Source of the DNA: Salibacterium halotolerans
GTDB taxonomy: Bacteria; Bacillota; Bacilli; Bacillales; Marinococcaceae
DNA length: 64,000 nucleotides
Assembly (NCBI RefSeq): GCF_900115625.1
Contig: NZ_FOXD01000002.1
Location: 186,001-250,000, forward strand
Direction of reading: 5' to 3'
The notes under the pieces are model-generated. The model searched no databases. It saw nothing but the letters and a program-made list of their open reading frames with translations, and was not told the origin of the DNA. Positions 41,615 through 50,165 of this stretch are shown here, piece after piece. Position 1 is the stretch's first letter. Each line of letters opens with the position of its first letter. The position numbers were made by a program, and so were the translations under genes.

Positions 41615-42553
41615 ATGGAAAACATGGTCATTCCCCTTTATAAAAACAGAGGATTAACGTCCCATGACTGCGTGAACCGAATCCGACGCCTGTACGGGGT
41701 GAAAAAAGCAGGCCACACCGGAACGCTTGATCCTGAGGTGGAAGGAGTACTGCCGGTCTGTACCGGAAGGGCAACAAAAATCGCCGACTACATGTCCGAT
41801 GCAGACAAACAGTATGAAGCAGAAATCACTCTCGGATACGCTACAACGACCGAAGATGCGGATGGCGCGAAGACCGAAAGCCGGCTTGTAACGACAGTAC
41901 CGTCTGCAAAGCAGCTGATGGACACCCTTCAGACTTTTGAAGGAAAACAGAAGCAGATTCCTCCGATGTATTCGGCAGTGAAAGTAAACGGAAAAAAACT
42001 GTATGAGTACGCCCGTGAAGGAGAAACAGTAGACCGGCCCGCCCGTGATATCGATGTTCATGAGCTTCAGTATCTCGAGGACACACTTACCGCGGGTCCC
42101 GAAACGGTATCGTTTTCGGTTCGTGTGACCTGCAGCAAAGGGACATTTATTCGTACGCTTGCTGTGGATATCGGCCGCACGCTCGGGTTTCCTGCGCACA
42201 TGTCCGATCTGAAACGAACCCGTTCCGGTCCGGTGGATGCGGGAGACTGCTACACGTTTGAAAAGCTTGAGGCCAAAAAAGCAAACGGGACACTTCATGA
42301 GACCGGCTGGAGCATAGAAACGGCGCTCCGGCATCTTCCTTGTGTTGAAGTTACCGATGAAACGGCGGACAAGATTCGAAACGGAGGCCTGCTCCCTAAA
42401 GAAAAAGGAGCAGCAGAAAGCTCACCCTTTCTGTTTCTGCACGAAAACCGGGCACTTGCTGTCTATCAGATTCATCCCAAAAAACCGGAGCTTATAAAAC
42501 CGAAAACGATGCTGCAGCTTACCGCGCAGCAGTCTGATTCAGGAAATTCATGA
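41615..42553 (+). CDS. truB: tRNA pseudouridine(55) synthase TruB
   Basis: 312 aa from ATG 41615 (AAAGGTGATA upstream). Catalytic Asp motif KKAGHTGTLDPEVEGVLPVC, then YMSDADKQYEAEITLG, QIPPMYSAVKVNGKKLYEYA and the C-terminal PUA-like region. It makes pseudouridine 55 in the T loop of tRNAs. Confidence 0.98.
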   Translation: MENMVIPLYKNRGLTSHDCVNRIRRLYGVKKAGHTGTLDPEVEGVLPVCTGRATKIADYMSDADKQYEAEITLGYATTTEDADGAKTESRLVTTVPSAKQLMDTLQTFEGKQKQIPPMYSAVKVNGKKLYEYAREGETVDRPARDIDVHELQYLEDTLTAGPETVSFSVRVTCSKGTFIRTLAVDIGRTLGFPAHMSDLKRTRSGPVDAGDCYTFEKLEAKKANGTLHETGWSIETALRHLPCVEVTDETADKIRNGGLLPKEKGAAESSPFLFLHENRALAVYQIHPKKPELIKPKTMLQLTAQQSDSGNS

Positions 42554-42570
42554 TCGGCAGGTGAACATCG

Positions 42571-43539
42571 TTGCAAACTTTCTACCTATCCCATCAAAAA
42601 GAAATACCATCAGGCTTTCCGGATATGGTGCTTGCCCTCGGCTATTTTGACGGCGTGCATACCGGTCATCAGGAAGTAATCCGCACCGCCGCTGCCATCG
42701 CAGCTGAAAAGAACTGTGCGCTGGGCGTTATGACATTTCATCCTCACCCCAAAGTTGTTCTTTCCGCCGAAACGAATGAAAACAATATGCGCTACCTCAC
42801 CCCCCTTTCCCATAAAGAGGAATGTCTGCAGGAGCAGGGACCGGATTATCTGTTTGTTGTTCAGTTTGACAAACAATTCGCCTCTAAGGAGCCGCAGGAA
42901 TTTGTGGATCAGTATCTTATCGGTCTTCAGGCTGTTCATGTCACGGCCGGATTTGATTATTCCTACGGGCGTCTGGGAAGAGGCACAATGGAAACTCTAC
43001 CGTTTCATTCCAGAGGAAGGTTCGGACAAACCATTGTTGGAGAAGTAACCCGTAACGGCGAAAAAATCAGTTCCACTGCAGTGAAAGAATGCATCCAGAC
43101 CGGGGATATTGAAAAAGCCGGCTCTCTGCTCGGAAGACCATACAGTATCCGGGGCGTTGTAGAAGGAGGAGAGCAGCGCGGGCGTACAATCGGTTTTCCG
43201 ACAGCGAACATCCATAAACACGATCTCTATATTGTGCCGGCGCCGGGAGTCTATGCCGTCCGCATCTATGTCGGAGGCCGGTGGCTCGACGGGGCAGCCA
43301 GTATTGGATTTAAACCAACTTTCCATGACGAGGCACCCGAAGACCCGGTCATCGAAGTATATATCTTTGACTTTAACCAGGACATTTACGGCGAAAATGT
43401 GGAAGTCTGTTTTTACACATTCATCCGCGGGGAAGAAACATTCAACAGTGCCGAAGAATTGATAGAAGAAATGAACAGGGATGTGGAAAAAGCACGTACC
43501 GTGCTGGCCGCCCGTTCTGATGTGCCCGGTACATCCTGA
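42571..43539 (+). CDS. ribF: Bifunctional riboflavin kinase/FMN adenylyltransferase
   Basis: 322 aa, TTG start at 42571 after GGCAGGTGAAC. N-terminal nucleotidyltransferase (LALGYFDGVHTGHQ, TFHPHP, GFDYSYGRLGRGT) and C-terminal flavokinase (GRTIGFPTANI, YAVRIYVGGRWLDGAASIGF). It turns riboflavin into FMN and FAD. Next to truB, as in most Firmicutes. Confidence 0.98.
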   Translation: MQTFYLSHQKEIPSGFPDMVLALGYFDGVHTGHQEVIRTAAAIAAEKNCALGVMTFHPHPKVVLSAETNENNMRYLTPLSHKEECLQEQGPDYLFVVQFDKQFASKEPQEFVDQYLIGLQAVHVTAGFDYSYGRLGRGTMETLPFHSRGRFGQTIVGEVTRNGEKISSTAVKECIQTGDIEKAGSLLGRPYSIRGVVEGGEQRGRTIGFPTANIHKHDLYIVPAPGVYAVRIYVGGRWLDGAASIGFKPTFHDEAPEDPVIEVYIFDFNQDIYGENVEVCFYTFIRGEETFNSAEELIEEMNRDVEKARTVLAARSDVPGTS

Positions 43540-43549
43540 AATTTTTCTC

Positions 43550-43578
43550 TTGCATTCTGCGGTTAAAACCGGTATGCT
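43550..43578 (+). promoter_or_regulatory. Candidate sigma-A promoter for rpsO
   Basis: TTGCAT (43550-43555), 17-base spacer, TATGCT (43573-43578), just after the ribF stop codon. It would give a leader of about 90 bases before rpsO. Confidence 0.55.
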
Positions 43579-43584
43579 GATGAT

Positions 43585-43677
43585 TGTAACAGCAAGCCAG
43601 CCATTGCTCGGTCAAAACGTACCTCCGGCGTGTGACTGGGGAATCGGCGGTTATTAAAAGAATAGGAGGTGCCTGAC
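43585..43677 (+). promoter_or_regulatory. rpsO mRNA leader with Shine-Dalgarno-sequestering pairing
   Basis: The leader contains a small hairpin (AGCAA...TTGCT). Further on, GTACCTCC (43619-43626) is complementary over eight bases, one of them G-U, to GGAGGTGC (43665-43672), which includes the rpsO Shine-Dalgarno. Ribosomal protein S15 represses its own mRNA in several bacteria through such leaders, so this is a plausible S15 autoregulatory element. The protein-binding site itself is not demonstrated. Confidence 0.5.
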
Positions 43678-43947
43678 ATGGCATTGACAATTGAAAGAAA
43701 ACAGGAACTGGTACAGGAGTTCAAGACGCATGAAAACGACACTGGTTCTCCGGAAGTCCAGATTGCTATCCTGACAGAACAGATTACGACGTTAAACCAG
43801 CACCTGCGGGATCATAAAAAGGACCACCATTCCCGCCGGGGTCTGCTTAAAATGGTCGGTAAACGCCGTAACCTGCTGACATTTCTGCGGAAGAAAGACG
43901 TAACAAGATACCGCAGTCTGATCAAAAAGCTGGGTCTGCGCCGATAA
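43678..43947 (+). CDS. rpsO: 30S ribosomal protein S15
   Basis: 89 aa from ATG 43678 (ATAGGAGGTGCC upstream). [50 protein letters not shown] and [12 protein letters not shown] are exact S15 features. It precedes pnp, the conserved rpsO-pnp pair, but with a strong terminator between them. Confidence 0.99.
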   Translation: MALTIERKQELVQEFKTHENDTGSPEVQIAILTEQITTLNQHLRDHKKDHHSRRGLLKMVGKRRNLLTFLRKKDVTRYRSLIKKLGLRR

Positions 43948-43949
43948 AG

Positions 43950-43979
43950 AAAAAAGCGGGAGTAATCTCCCGCTTTTTG
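43950..43979 (+). terminator. Intrinsic terminator after rpsO
   Basis: AAAAAGCGGGAG pairs with CTCCCGCTTTTT around TAAT. A second GC-rich hairpin (GGGCCG with CGGCCC, about 44000-44024) follows and could be part of the pnp leader. Confidence 0.92.
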
Positions 43980-44152
43980 TTATGGATAAAAAAACACAGG
44001 GGCCGGGTTTTCCGCAGCGGCCCGGCATCCATGTTTTTTACAGGCTGGAAAGAGTCACTCCGCGCTTTTCTTATTAACCGCAGGAATTGTAAAATATAAG
44101 ACAGAAGGATACACTTAAACATAAGAACATAATAGTACAGGAGGAAAATCCT

Positions 44153-46249
44153 TTGGGAATGGAACAAAATATGCACACATTTACTCTCGACTGGGCCGGC
44201 CGGCAGTTAACGATTGAAACCGGCCATCTTGCCAAACAGGCAAACGGAGCCGTTATGGTCAGATACGGAGACACAGCCGTTCTTTCCACAGCCACGGCGT
44301 CAGATACTCCGAAAGACCTTCCTTTTTTCCCGTTGACCGTCAATTATGAAGAACGCCTTTACGCGGCAGGAAAAATACCGGGAGGCTTCATTAAAAGAGA
44401 AGGACGTCCGAGTGATGAAGCTGTACTCACGAGCCGTCTGATCGACCGTCCGATCCGCCCTCTGTTTCCGGATGGTTTCAGAAATGAAGTACAGGTCGTC
44501 AGCATGGTCATGAGTTCGGATCAGAACTGCTCGTCGGAAATGGCGGCTATGCTTGGTTCATCGCTGGCGCTGTCTTTGTCCGATATTCCTTTTTCAGGAC
44601 CTGTCGCAGGCGTGCAGGTCGGTAGAGTTGACGGGGAATTTGTCATTAACCCTACCGTTGAACAGGAAGAAAAAAGCGATATTGAATTGACGGTCGCCGG
44701 TACGAAAGATGCGATCAACATGGTCGAAGCCGGTGCCTCGGAAGTACCGGAGGAAGATATGCTGGAAGCCATCATGTTTGGTCATGAAGAAATAAAAAGA
44801 CTGGTGGCTTTTCAGGAAGAAATTTCAACGGAAGCCGGCACCGATGAAGTGATGGAAGTCGAACTGAAGCAGCCGCCGGAAGAACTGGAAGAGCGGGTGC
44901 GTGAAACGGGGGAAACCGGCATTAAGGAAGCCGTTCTTGTCAAAGAGAAAAAAGCACGGGAACAGGCGATAGATGAAGCAAAGGATGCTGTGGTAGAGCA
45001 GTTTGACGAAGAAGAGCAGGAAGATGTGAAAGATATACTGCAGGGAATCGTCAAAGAAGAATTCCGTCGTTTCATCACCGAAGAAAAGATCCGCCCGGAT
45101 GGACGCGGACCGGAAGAAATCAGAGACCTTGCTTCCCAGGTGCAGCTGCTTCCGCGCACGCATGGTTCCGGCCTTTTCACCCGCGGCCAGACACAGGCAC
45201 TCAGCGTGTGTACGCTCGGACCGCTCGGTGATGTACAGGTTCTCGACGGGCTCGGCATGGAAGAGTCGAAGCGCTTCATGCACCACTATAACTTTCCGCA
45301 GTTCAGTGTCGGCGAAACAGGACCGATGCGCGGACCGGGACGCCGTGAAATCGGACACGGGGCTCTCGGCGAGCGGGCGCTTGAACCGGTTATCCCGCCT
45401 GAGAAGGACTTCCCGTATACGATACGGCTCGTGTCGGAAGTGCTCGAATCCAACGGCTCCACTTCCCAGGCAAGTATCTGCGCCAGTATCCTTGCCATGA
45501 TGGACGCCGGTGTCCCGATTAAAGCTCCGGTAGCCGGTATCGCGATGGGTCTTGTGAAAGAAGGAGAAGACCTCACTGTATTGACCGACATTCAGGGAAT
45601 GGAAGACGCGCTAGGCGATATGGACTTTAAGGTGGCCGGAACCGAAGAAGGTGTAACGGCACTGCAGATGGATATCAAGATTGCCGGTATCAACCGGGAA
45701 GTACTGGAATATGCGCTCGAAAAAGCCCGTTCCGCCCGAATGAAAGTCCTCGGCAATATGCTTTCGACCATCAGCGAAACGAGAAACGAACTGTCCGAAT
45801 ACGCACCGAAAATCCTTACCATGTCGATTTCTTCGGATAAAATCCGTGACGTCATCGGACCGAGCGGAAAAACAATCAATCAGATTATTGAAGACACCGG
45901 CGTGAAGATTGATATTGAACAGGATGGCACGGTATATATTTCCTCGACCGATGCAAAAGCCAATGACGACGCGAAAAAACAGATTGAAGATCTGGTTCGT
46001 GAAGTGGAAGTCGGCGAAACGTACCTCGGGAAAGTGAAGCGTATTGAAAAATTCGGTGCTTTCGTGGAGATCATCAAAGGAAAAGACGGCCTGGTTCATA
46101 TATCCCAGCTGGCGGAAGAACGCGTGAACAAAGTGGAAGATGTTGTGCAGATCGGGGATGAAATTTTCGTGAAGGTAACGGAAATTGATAATCAGGGACG
46201 TATTAATCTTTCCAGAAAAGCGCTTCTGAACGAACAGAGTCAAAGCTGA
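44153..46249 (+). CDS. pnp: Polyribonucleotide nucleotidyltransferase (PNPase)
   Basis: 698 aa, TTG start at 44153 with AGGAGGAAAATCC at the right distance; ATG 44159 is also in frame. Two RNase PH domains ([37 protein letters not shown] with [17 protein letters not shown]), an alpha-helical linker, then KH ([19 protein letters not shown]) and S1 ([20 protein letters not shown]) domains. Phosphorolytic 3'-5' mRNA decay. Confidence 0.99.
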   Translation: MGMEQNMHTFTLDWAGRQLTIETGHLAKQANGAVMVRYGDTAVLSTATASDTPKDLPFFPLTVNYEERLYAAGKIPGGFIKREGRPSDEAVLTSRLIDRPIRPLFPDGFRNEVQVVSMVMSSDQNCSSEMAAMLGSSLALSLSDIPFSGPVAGVQVGRVDGEFVINPTVEQEEKSDIELTVAGTKDAINMVEAGASEVPEEDMLEAIMFGHEEIKRLVAFQEEISTEAGTDEVMEVELKQPPEELEERVRETGETGIKEAVLVKEKKAREQAIDEAKDAVVEQFDEEEQEDVKDILQGIVKEEFRRFITEEKIRPDGRGPEEIRDLASQVQLLPRTHGSGLFTRGQTQALSVCTLGPLGDVQVLDGLGMEESKRFMHHYNFPQFSVGETGPMRGPGRREIGHGALGERALEPVIPPEKDFPYTIRLVSEVLESNGSTSQASICASILAMMDAGVPIKAPVAGIAMGLVKEGEDLTVLTDIQGMEDALGDMDFKVAGTEEGVTALQMDIKIAGINREVLEYALEKARSARMKVLGNMLSTISETRNELSEYAPKILTMSISSDKIRDVIGPSGKTINQIIEDTGVKIDIEQDGTVYISSTDAKANDDAKKQIEDLVREVEVGETYLGKVKRIEKFGAFVEIIKGKDGLVHISQLAEERVNKVEDVVQIGDEIFVKVTEIDNQGRINLSRKALLNEQSQS

Positions 46250-46267
46250 ACAAACCGGGTGTAGGAA

Positions 46268-46296
46268 AGACTTGGCAGAGGCCAAGTTCTTTTTCA
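46268..46296 (+). terminator. Intrinsic terminator after pnp
   Basis: ACTTGGC pairs with GCCAAGT around AGAG, followed by TCTTTTTC. Confidence 0.85.
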
Positions 46297-46348
46297 TGTT
46301 CTAACTCCTGCTTTATCAATCATATTGTACAAGCAGGAGGGAGATATC

Positions 46349-47308
46349 ATGAAAAAGCTGCTGCTCGCCTTGCCGGTTTTTCTCATCATCATGATTGCGA
46401 TTTTTGTGAATAGTCCGCCTCTGTATCATTTTTTTTCTGTACATAACGAAGAGGCCGTTCCAGTCTCCTCGGATCCTTCGGGAGATTCACTGTATGAAAA
46501 ACTGGAACGGGCAGCTGGACAGTGGAATGAACCGCCTCGTGACGCGGTCATTGACAAAGTGTGGAAAGCGCTTCCGGGTTATAATGGAAGAATGGTCAAT
46601 ATGAAAGACTCCTATGAAGCCATGAAAGAGCAAGGACGATTTCAAAAAGAGGATATTGTTTTTGAACAGGTTCCTCCGAAGGTGCACCTTGATGATCTTC
46701 CTCCTGCTCCTGTTTACAGAGGAAATCCGGCTAAACCTGCCGCAGCGTTGATGATCAATGTGTCCTGGGGAGACGATTACATTCCCCGGATGCTGAAAGT
46801 TCTGAGGGAAGAAAAAGTGAAAGCGACGTTTTTCCTCGAAGGACGGTGGGTGCGCAATCAACCGAAATCGGCAAAAATGATAATGGAAGAAGGCCACGAA
46901 ATCGGCAGTCATGCGTACTCGCATCCAGACATGGCGGCATCTTCAGAGGAAGAGATCACGCAGCAGCTCAAGCAGACCGATGATGTTCTTAAAGCGGTGC
47001 TGTCAGAGGATCCGGAATTGTTCGCTCCGCCGTCCGGCAGTTATAATGATCAGGTTGTGGAGACGGCCGATGATCTGGGTATGCATACGATTTTATGGAC
47101 GGTGGATACGGTGGACTGGAAAGATCCGGAACCTTCTGCTATGGCATCACGGGCGGCAGAAAAGGTGGAGAACGGTTCCCTTATTTTAATGCACCCCACG
47201 GAGGCGGCCTCTGCGGGACTGAGAGAAATGATTGAAGGAATCAGAGCGGAGGGAATACGTCTGGATACCGTATCCGGTGTATTGGATGAAACTCGTATAG
47301 ATAGATAG
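46349..47308 (+). CDS. ylxY: Polysaccharide deacetylase-like protein YlxY
   Basis: 319 aa from ATG 46349 (GCAGGAGGGAG upstream). An N-terminal signal-anchor (LLLALPVFLIIMIAIFV) is followed by a NodB-type domain: VKATFFLEGRWVRNQP, IGSHAYSHPDM (the H-x3-H metal motif) and SLILMHPTEAAS. The usual first motif TFDDG is replaced by INVSWGDDY, so activity is uncertain. Same place as ylxY of B. subtilis, next to mlpA. Confidence 0.92.
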   Translation: MKKLLLALPVFLIIMIAIFVNSPPLYHFFSVHNEEAVPVSSDPSGDSLYEKLERAAGQWNEPPRDAVIDKVWKALPGYNGRMVNMKDSYEAMKEQGRFQKEDIVFEQVPPKVHLDDLPPAPVYRGNPAKPAAALMINVSWGDDYIPRMLKVLREEKVKATFFLEGRWVRNQPKSAKMIMEEGHEIGSHAYSHPDMAASSEEEITQQLKQTDDVLKAVLSEDPELFAPPSGSYNDQVVETADDLGMHTILWTVDTVDWKDPEPSAMASRAAEKVENGSLILMHPTEAASAGLREMIEGIRAEGIRLDTVSGVLDETRIDR

Positions 47309-47336
47309 GACAACGGAGAAGGAGGCACTGTTTATC

Positions 47337-48581
47337 ATGAAAAGAAACAGATTATCCAACGGACTGCGGGTCGTAACCGAACATACGACGACAGTACAGT
47401 CGATGACCATCGGCATTTGGATCAAAACAGGTTCAAGGTATGAGACTGCCGAAGAAAACGGCATATCACATTTTCTGGAACATATGTTTTTTAAGGGGAC
47501 CGTTCACCGCAGTGCCGCCGAGATTGCGGAAAGTTTTGATAAAATTGGTGGAGACGTGAACGCCTTTACATCCAAGGAATATACCTGTTTTTACGCCAAA
47601 GTGCTGGATAAACATACAAAAACCGCTTTATCCATTCTGGCTGATATGCTTTTTCATTCCACGTTTGATCAGGAAGAGATTGAAAAAGAAAAGCAGGTGG
47701 TTATGGAGGAAATTAAAATGGTGGAGGATACGCCGGATGATATCATCCATGATTACCTGGACCGGGAGGCTTTCGGGCATCATCCGCTTGCCCGTCCTAT
47801 TCTTGGAACAGAGGAATCTGTACGTGCGTTCACAAGAGACGGCATTCTTGATTTCAGGGAAAGACATTACACAGCCGGCAATATGGTCATATCCCTTGTC
47901 GGCAATGAAAGCAGTGAACTAATAGAACAGCTGGAAAGGTTGTTCGGTGGTCTGCCGCGTGGGTACGTGGAACAGCCTTTTGAGAAACCACTGTTTCTGC
48001 CGGGTAAAACGGGAATTCAAAAAGAAACCGAACAGGCTCATTTGTGTATCGGTTTCCCGGGTGCTCCTATGGACGATGAAGCGATGTATCCATTAATGCT
48101 GATGAATAATGCGCTGGGAGACAGCATGAGCAGCCGTCTGTTTCAACGGATCCGCGAGGATAGAGGGCTTGCTTATTCCGTTTTTTCCTATCACGTGCCA
48201 TTTCTGGATACTGGTATGCTTACCATTTATGCGGGAACAGGGCTGAAGCAGCAGGAGGAAGCGGCCGCAGCTGTCTTTGAAGTGGTGGAAAACATCGCCG
48301 CAGACGGGCTGACAGATAAAGAGATCGAGAATGGAAAAGAACAGCTGAAAGGAAATATAATACTCGGTCTGGAAAGTACCTCGAGCCGCATGTCCAGAAA
48401 TGGGAAAAATGAACTGATGCTCGGACGGCACCGGACACTGGAAGATACCGTGCAGCGGCTTGATCATGTAACGAAGGAAGATATCCAGCAGACTGCCTCT
48501 GCTATGTTCCGGTCCGACTACGCGCTTTCTTTTATATCAGACAACGGCCTCATCCCGTCTGTCGGAAAAGAAAATGGTTAA
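47337..48581 (+). CDS. mlpA: M16 family zinc peptidase MlpA (YmxG)
   Basis: 414 aa. Inverted zinc motif HFLEHMFFKGT (HxxEH) at about residues 43-53 with the downstream Glu, and the M16 C-terminal region (SMSSRLFQRIREDRGLAYSV). B. subtilis MlpA/YmxG lies at the same locus and has been linked to exoenzyme regulation. GAAGGAGGCAC before ATG. Confidence 0.97.
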   Translation: MKRNRLSNGLRVVTEHTTTVQSMTIGIWIKTGSRYETAEENGISHFLEHMFFKGTVHRSAAEIAESFDKIGGDVNAFTSKEYTCFYAKVLDKHTKTALSILADMLFHSTFDQEEIEKEKQVVMEEIKMVEDTPDDIIHDYLDREAFGHHPLARPILGTEESVRAFTRDGILDFRERHYTAGNMVISLVGNESSELIEQLERLFGGLPRGYVEQPFEKPLFLPGKTGIQKETEQAHLCIGFPGAPMDDEAMYPLMLMNNALGDSMSSRLFQRIREDRGLAYSVFSYHVPFLDTGMLTIYAGTGLKQQEEAAAAVFEVVENIAADGLTDKEIENGKEQLKGNIILGLESTSSRMSRNGKNELMLGRHRTLEDTVQRLDHVTKEDIQQTASAMFRSDYALSFISDNGLIPSVGKENG

Positions 48582-48611
48582 TAGAGAACAGGGGGCAAGG
48601 AGTGTGATCCC

Positions 48612-48863
48612 GTGCTGTTAAGTGATATATCCAGAAAAGAGATTATCGATGGAAATCAAGCAGAAAAACTGGGAATGCCGGGACGCATGGAACTCGACAT
48701 TGATGAAAACAGCGGCCGGATCAGAGAAATAATCATTTCCTCCTCCCCGCTTCGGAGAAGAGCAGGGGAGTGGAGGTTCCACTGGGAGGATATCTTGAAA
48801 ATCGGAGAAGATGTGCTTATCATGGATGCCGGGAAAGGCCGAACCAAAAGATCGAAAGAGTAA
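48612..48863 (+). CDS. ymxH: YlmC/YmxH family PRC-barrel protein
   Basis: 83 aa, GTG start after CAAGGAGTGTG. Pattern SDISRKEIIDGNQAEKLG, DLDIDENSGRI-like (here ELDIDENSGRIREIII) and WEDILKIGEDVLIMDA matches the small PRC-barrel YlmC/YmxH family of spore-formers. Role in sporulation is inferred from its place and relatives. A strong terminator follows. Confidence 0.94.
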   Translation: MLLSDISRKEIIDGNQAEKLGMPGRMELDIDENSGRIREIIISSSPLRRRAGEWRFHWEDILKIGEDVLIMDAGKGRTKRSKE

Positions 48864-48911
48864 AACGTGAAAAGAAACAGTGCAGAACAAAACAATACAG
48901 ACAGAATCAAC

Positions 48912-48968
48912 ATCCGAACGATATGTGCAGGTTTTTTACAAAGCCTGCGGTATCGTTCGGATTTTTAT
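48912..48968 (+). terminator. Intrinsic terminator after ymxH
   Basis: ATCCGAACGATA pairs with TATCGTTCGGAT; an inner stem GCAGG/CCTGC sits inside, and TTTTTATAT follows. It isolates ymxH from dpaA, which therefore needs its own promoter. Confidence 0.9.
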
Positions 48969-49027
48969 ATGGTATCTGTCTTTTGCCCCGTGCTGTCATG
49001 CCGGGTCTTTTTCCTGTTCCGCGTTTC

Positions 49028-49054
49028 ACCTATCTGCGGACGGCTCATAGTATA
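49028..49054 (+). promoter_or_regulatory. Candidate sigma-K promoter for dpaA(-dpaB)
   Basis: AC (49028-49029), 16 bases, then CATAGTATA (49046-49054), which fits the mother-cell sigma-K consensus AC-N16-CATAnnnTA exactly. It stands between the ymxH terminator and dpaA. Dipicolinate synthase genes are known to be sigma-K dependent in B. subtilis, so sequence and biology agree. Confidence 0.7.
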
Positions 49055-49090
49055 GAGAAAGAGTCATTCATGAAAAGAAAGGCGGAGGGG

Positions 49091-50011
49091 ATGATGAAAA
49101 AAAACATACTGCTTGCAGGCGGGGATGAAAGACAGTTGGAAATGGGGGAATATCTCTATGGAAAAGGGATGTCTGTTACCATGCTCGGCTTTTCAAATGA
49201 AAGCGGCATACGGGAAGAAATACCCTGTTACCAGGCAGGAGAGGAATTGGAGTGGGAGCGGCTGGATGCTGTTGTTTTTCCGTCGGACGGTATCCATTCC
49301 GGATTTATCGTTCATGCTCCATTATCAACGTCTCCTTTGAAAATAGAGGAGAACTGGCTGCGGCGGCTTCCACCGGAGTCCCTTATCTTCACCGGCATAT
49401 CCTCGAGCGAAGCCGATCAGTGTATGGAAAAAACAGATAGAACGTATACGGCGCTGCTGGAACAGGAAGAAACAGCGCTGTATAATGCGGTACCCACAGC
49501 TGAAGGAGTACTGCTCACTGCGATACAGAGGACAGACCGTACGATTCACAGGTCCCGCGTCGTCATCCTCGGATTCGGCCGCACAGGTAGTGTGATAGCG
49601 CGCACGTTTTTTGCACTTGGCGCATATGCAGAAGTAGGGACCAAAAGCCCCACAGAAAAAGCAAGAGCCGAAACGTACGGACATTCTGTGTTTTTGCTCG
49701 ATGAGCTGCCGCAGGCACTGGGACGCGCAGACATCGTCATCAATACGATTCCGGCTTTTCTTTTAACAAAGTCAATGCTGCAAAACGTTTCCCGGCACAC
49801 GCTAATTATCGATATTGCGTCACGTCCGGGTGGTACAGATTTTTCCTATGCATTGGAAAAAGGAATTACCGCTCTATGGACACCCGGCCTTCCCGGGAGA
49901 ACTGCCCCGAAAACAGCGGGATATATTCTCGGCAATGTTCTCCTGCAGCTTCTCGAGGATACCACAGAAAATAAGGAAGATCGTCATCCGAAGGGCTGCA
50001 CGGATGAGTAA
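49091..50011 (+). CDS. dpaA: Dipicolinate synthase subunit A
   Basis: 306 aa from ATG 49091 (GGCGGAGGGG upstream; ATGs at 49070 and 49094 are in frame). Features shared with B. subtilis SpoVFA: LLAGGDERQLEMGEYLY near the start, YNAVPTAEGVLLTAIQRTD, the Rossmann segment VVILGFGRTGSVIARTFFAL, INTIPAFLL, IDIASRPGGTDF and LPGRTAPKTAGYILGNVL. With DpaB it makes dipicolinic acid from dihydrodipicolinate in the mother cell. The open frame continues upstream past the terminator, but that part is not coding-like. Confidence 0.96.
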   Translation: MMKKNILLAGGDERQLEMGEYLYGKGMSVTMLGFSNESGIREEIPCYQAGEELEWERLDAVVFPSDGIHSGFIVHAPLSTSPLKIEENWLRRLPPESLIFTGISSSEADQCMEKTDRTYTALLEQEETALYNAVPTAEGVLLTAIQRTDRTIHRSRVVILGFGRTGSVIARTFFALGAYAEVGTKSPTEKARAETYGHSVFLLDELPQALGRADIVINTIPAFLLTKSMLQNVSRHTLIIDIASRPGGTDFSYALEKGITALWTPGLPGRTAPKTAGYILGNVLLQLLEDTTENKEDRHPKGCTDE

Positions 50012-50024
50012 AGGAGGCGTAATC

Positions 50025-50165
50025 ATGCTGCCTTTTGAAAATAAAAAAATAGGATTCGGTGTAACCGGATCGCACTGTACGCTGGAAGAAGTAAATGTTC
50101 ATCAGTATGAAGTTATTATTCTTCCAAATTCCATTGTACTTGAACATCGCCGCCAGGGAGTATGA
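50025..50165 (+). pseudogene. dpaB: dpaB/spoVFB 5' fragment interrupted by an integrated element
   Basis: ATG 50025 follows AAAGGAGGCG, 13 bases after dpaA, as in an intact operon. The first codons read MLPFENKKIGFGVTGSHCTL EEV, matching the start of dipicolinate synthase subunit B (B. subtilis begins with a similar KRIGFGLTGSHCT). After about codon 23 (base ~50093) the match ends and the frame runs into the end of the recombinase gene on the other strand, stopping at 50165. The remaining ~175 codons and the usual asd-dapG-dapA genes are not in the window. This is therefore an interrupted, possibly restorable gene rather than a decayed one. Confidence 0.9.
50060..50115. other. Left attachment junction (attL/attR) within dpaB
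   Basis: The crossover must lie between the last dpaB-like codons (GSHCTLEEV, up to ~50093) and the recombinase stop codon (complement of 50116-50118). The exact core cannot be fixed without the other junction. The serine recombinase 3' end abutting the junction is the usual layout of such elements. Confidence 0.75.

Noticed and set aside
48770-49090. Upstream extension of the dpaA frame to 48770
   Set aside because: It would run through the ymxH gene and a strong terminator and its translation does not resemble SpoVFA; the start near 49091 has a good ribosome-binding site.
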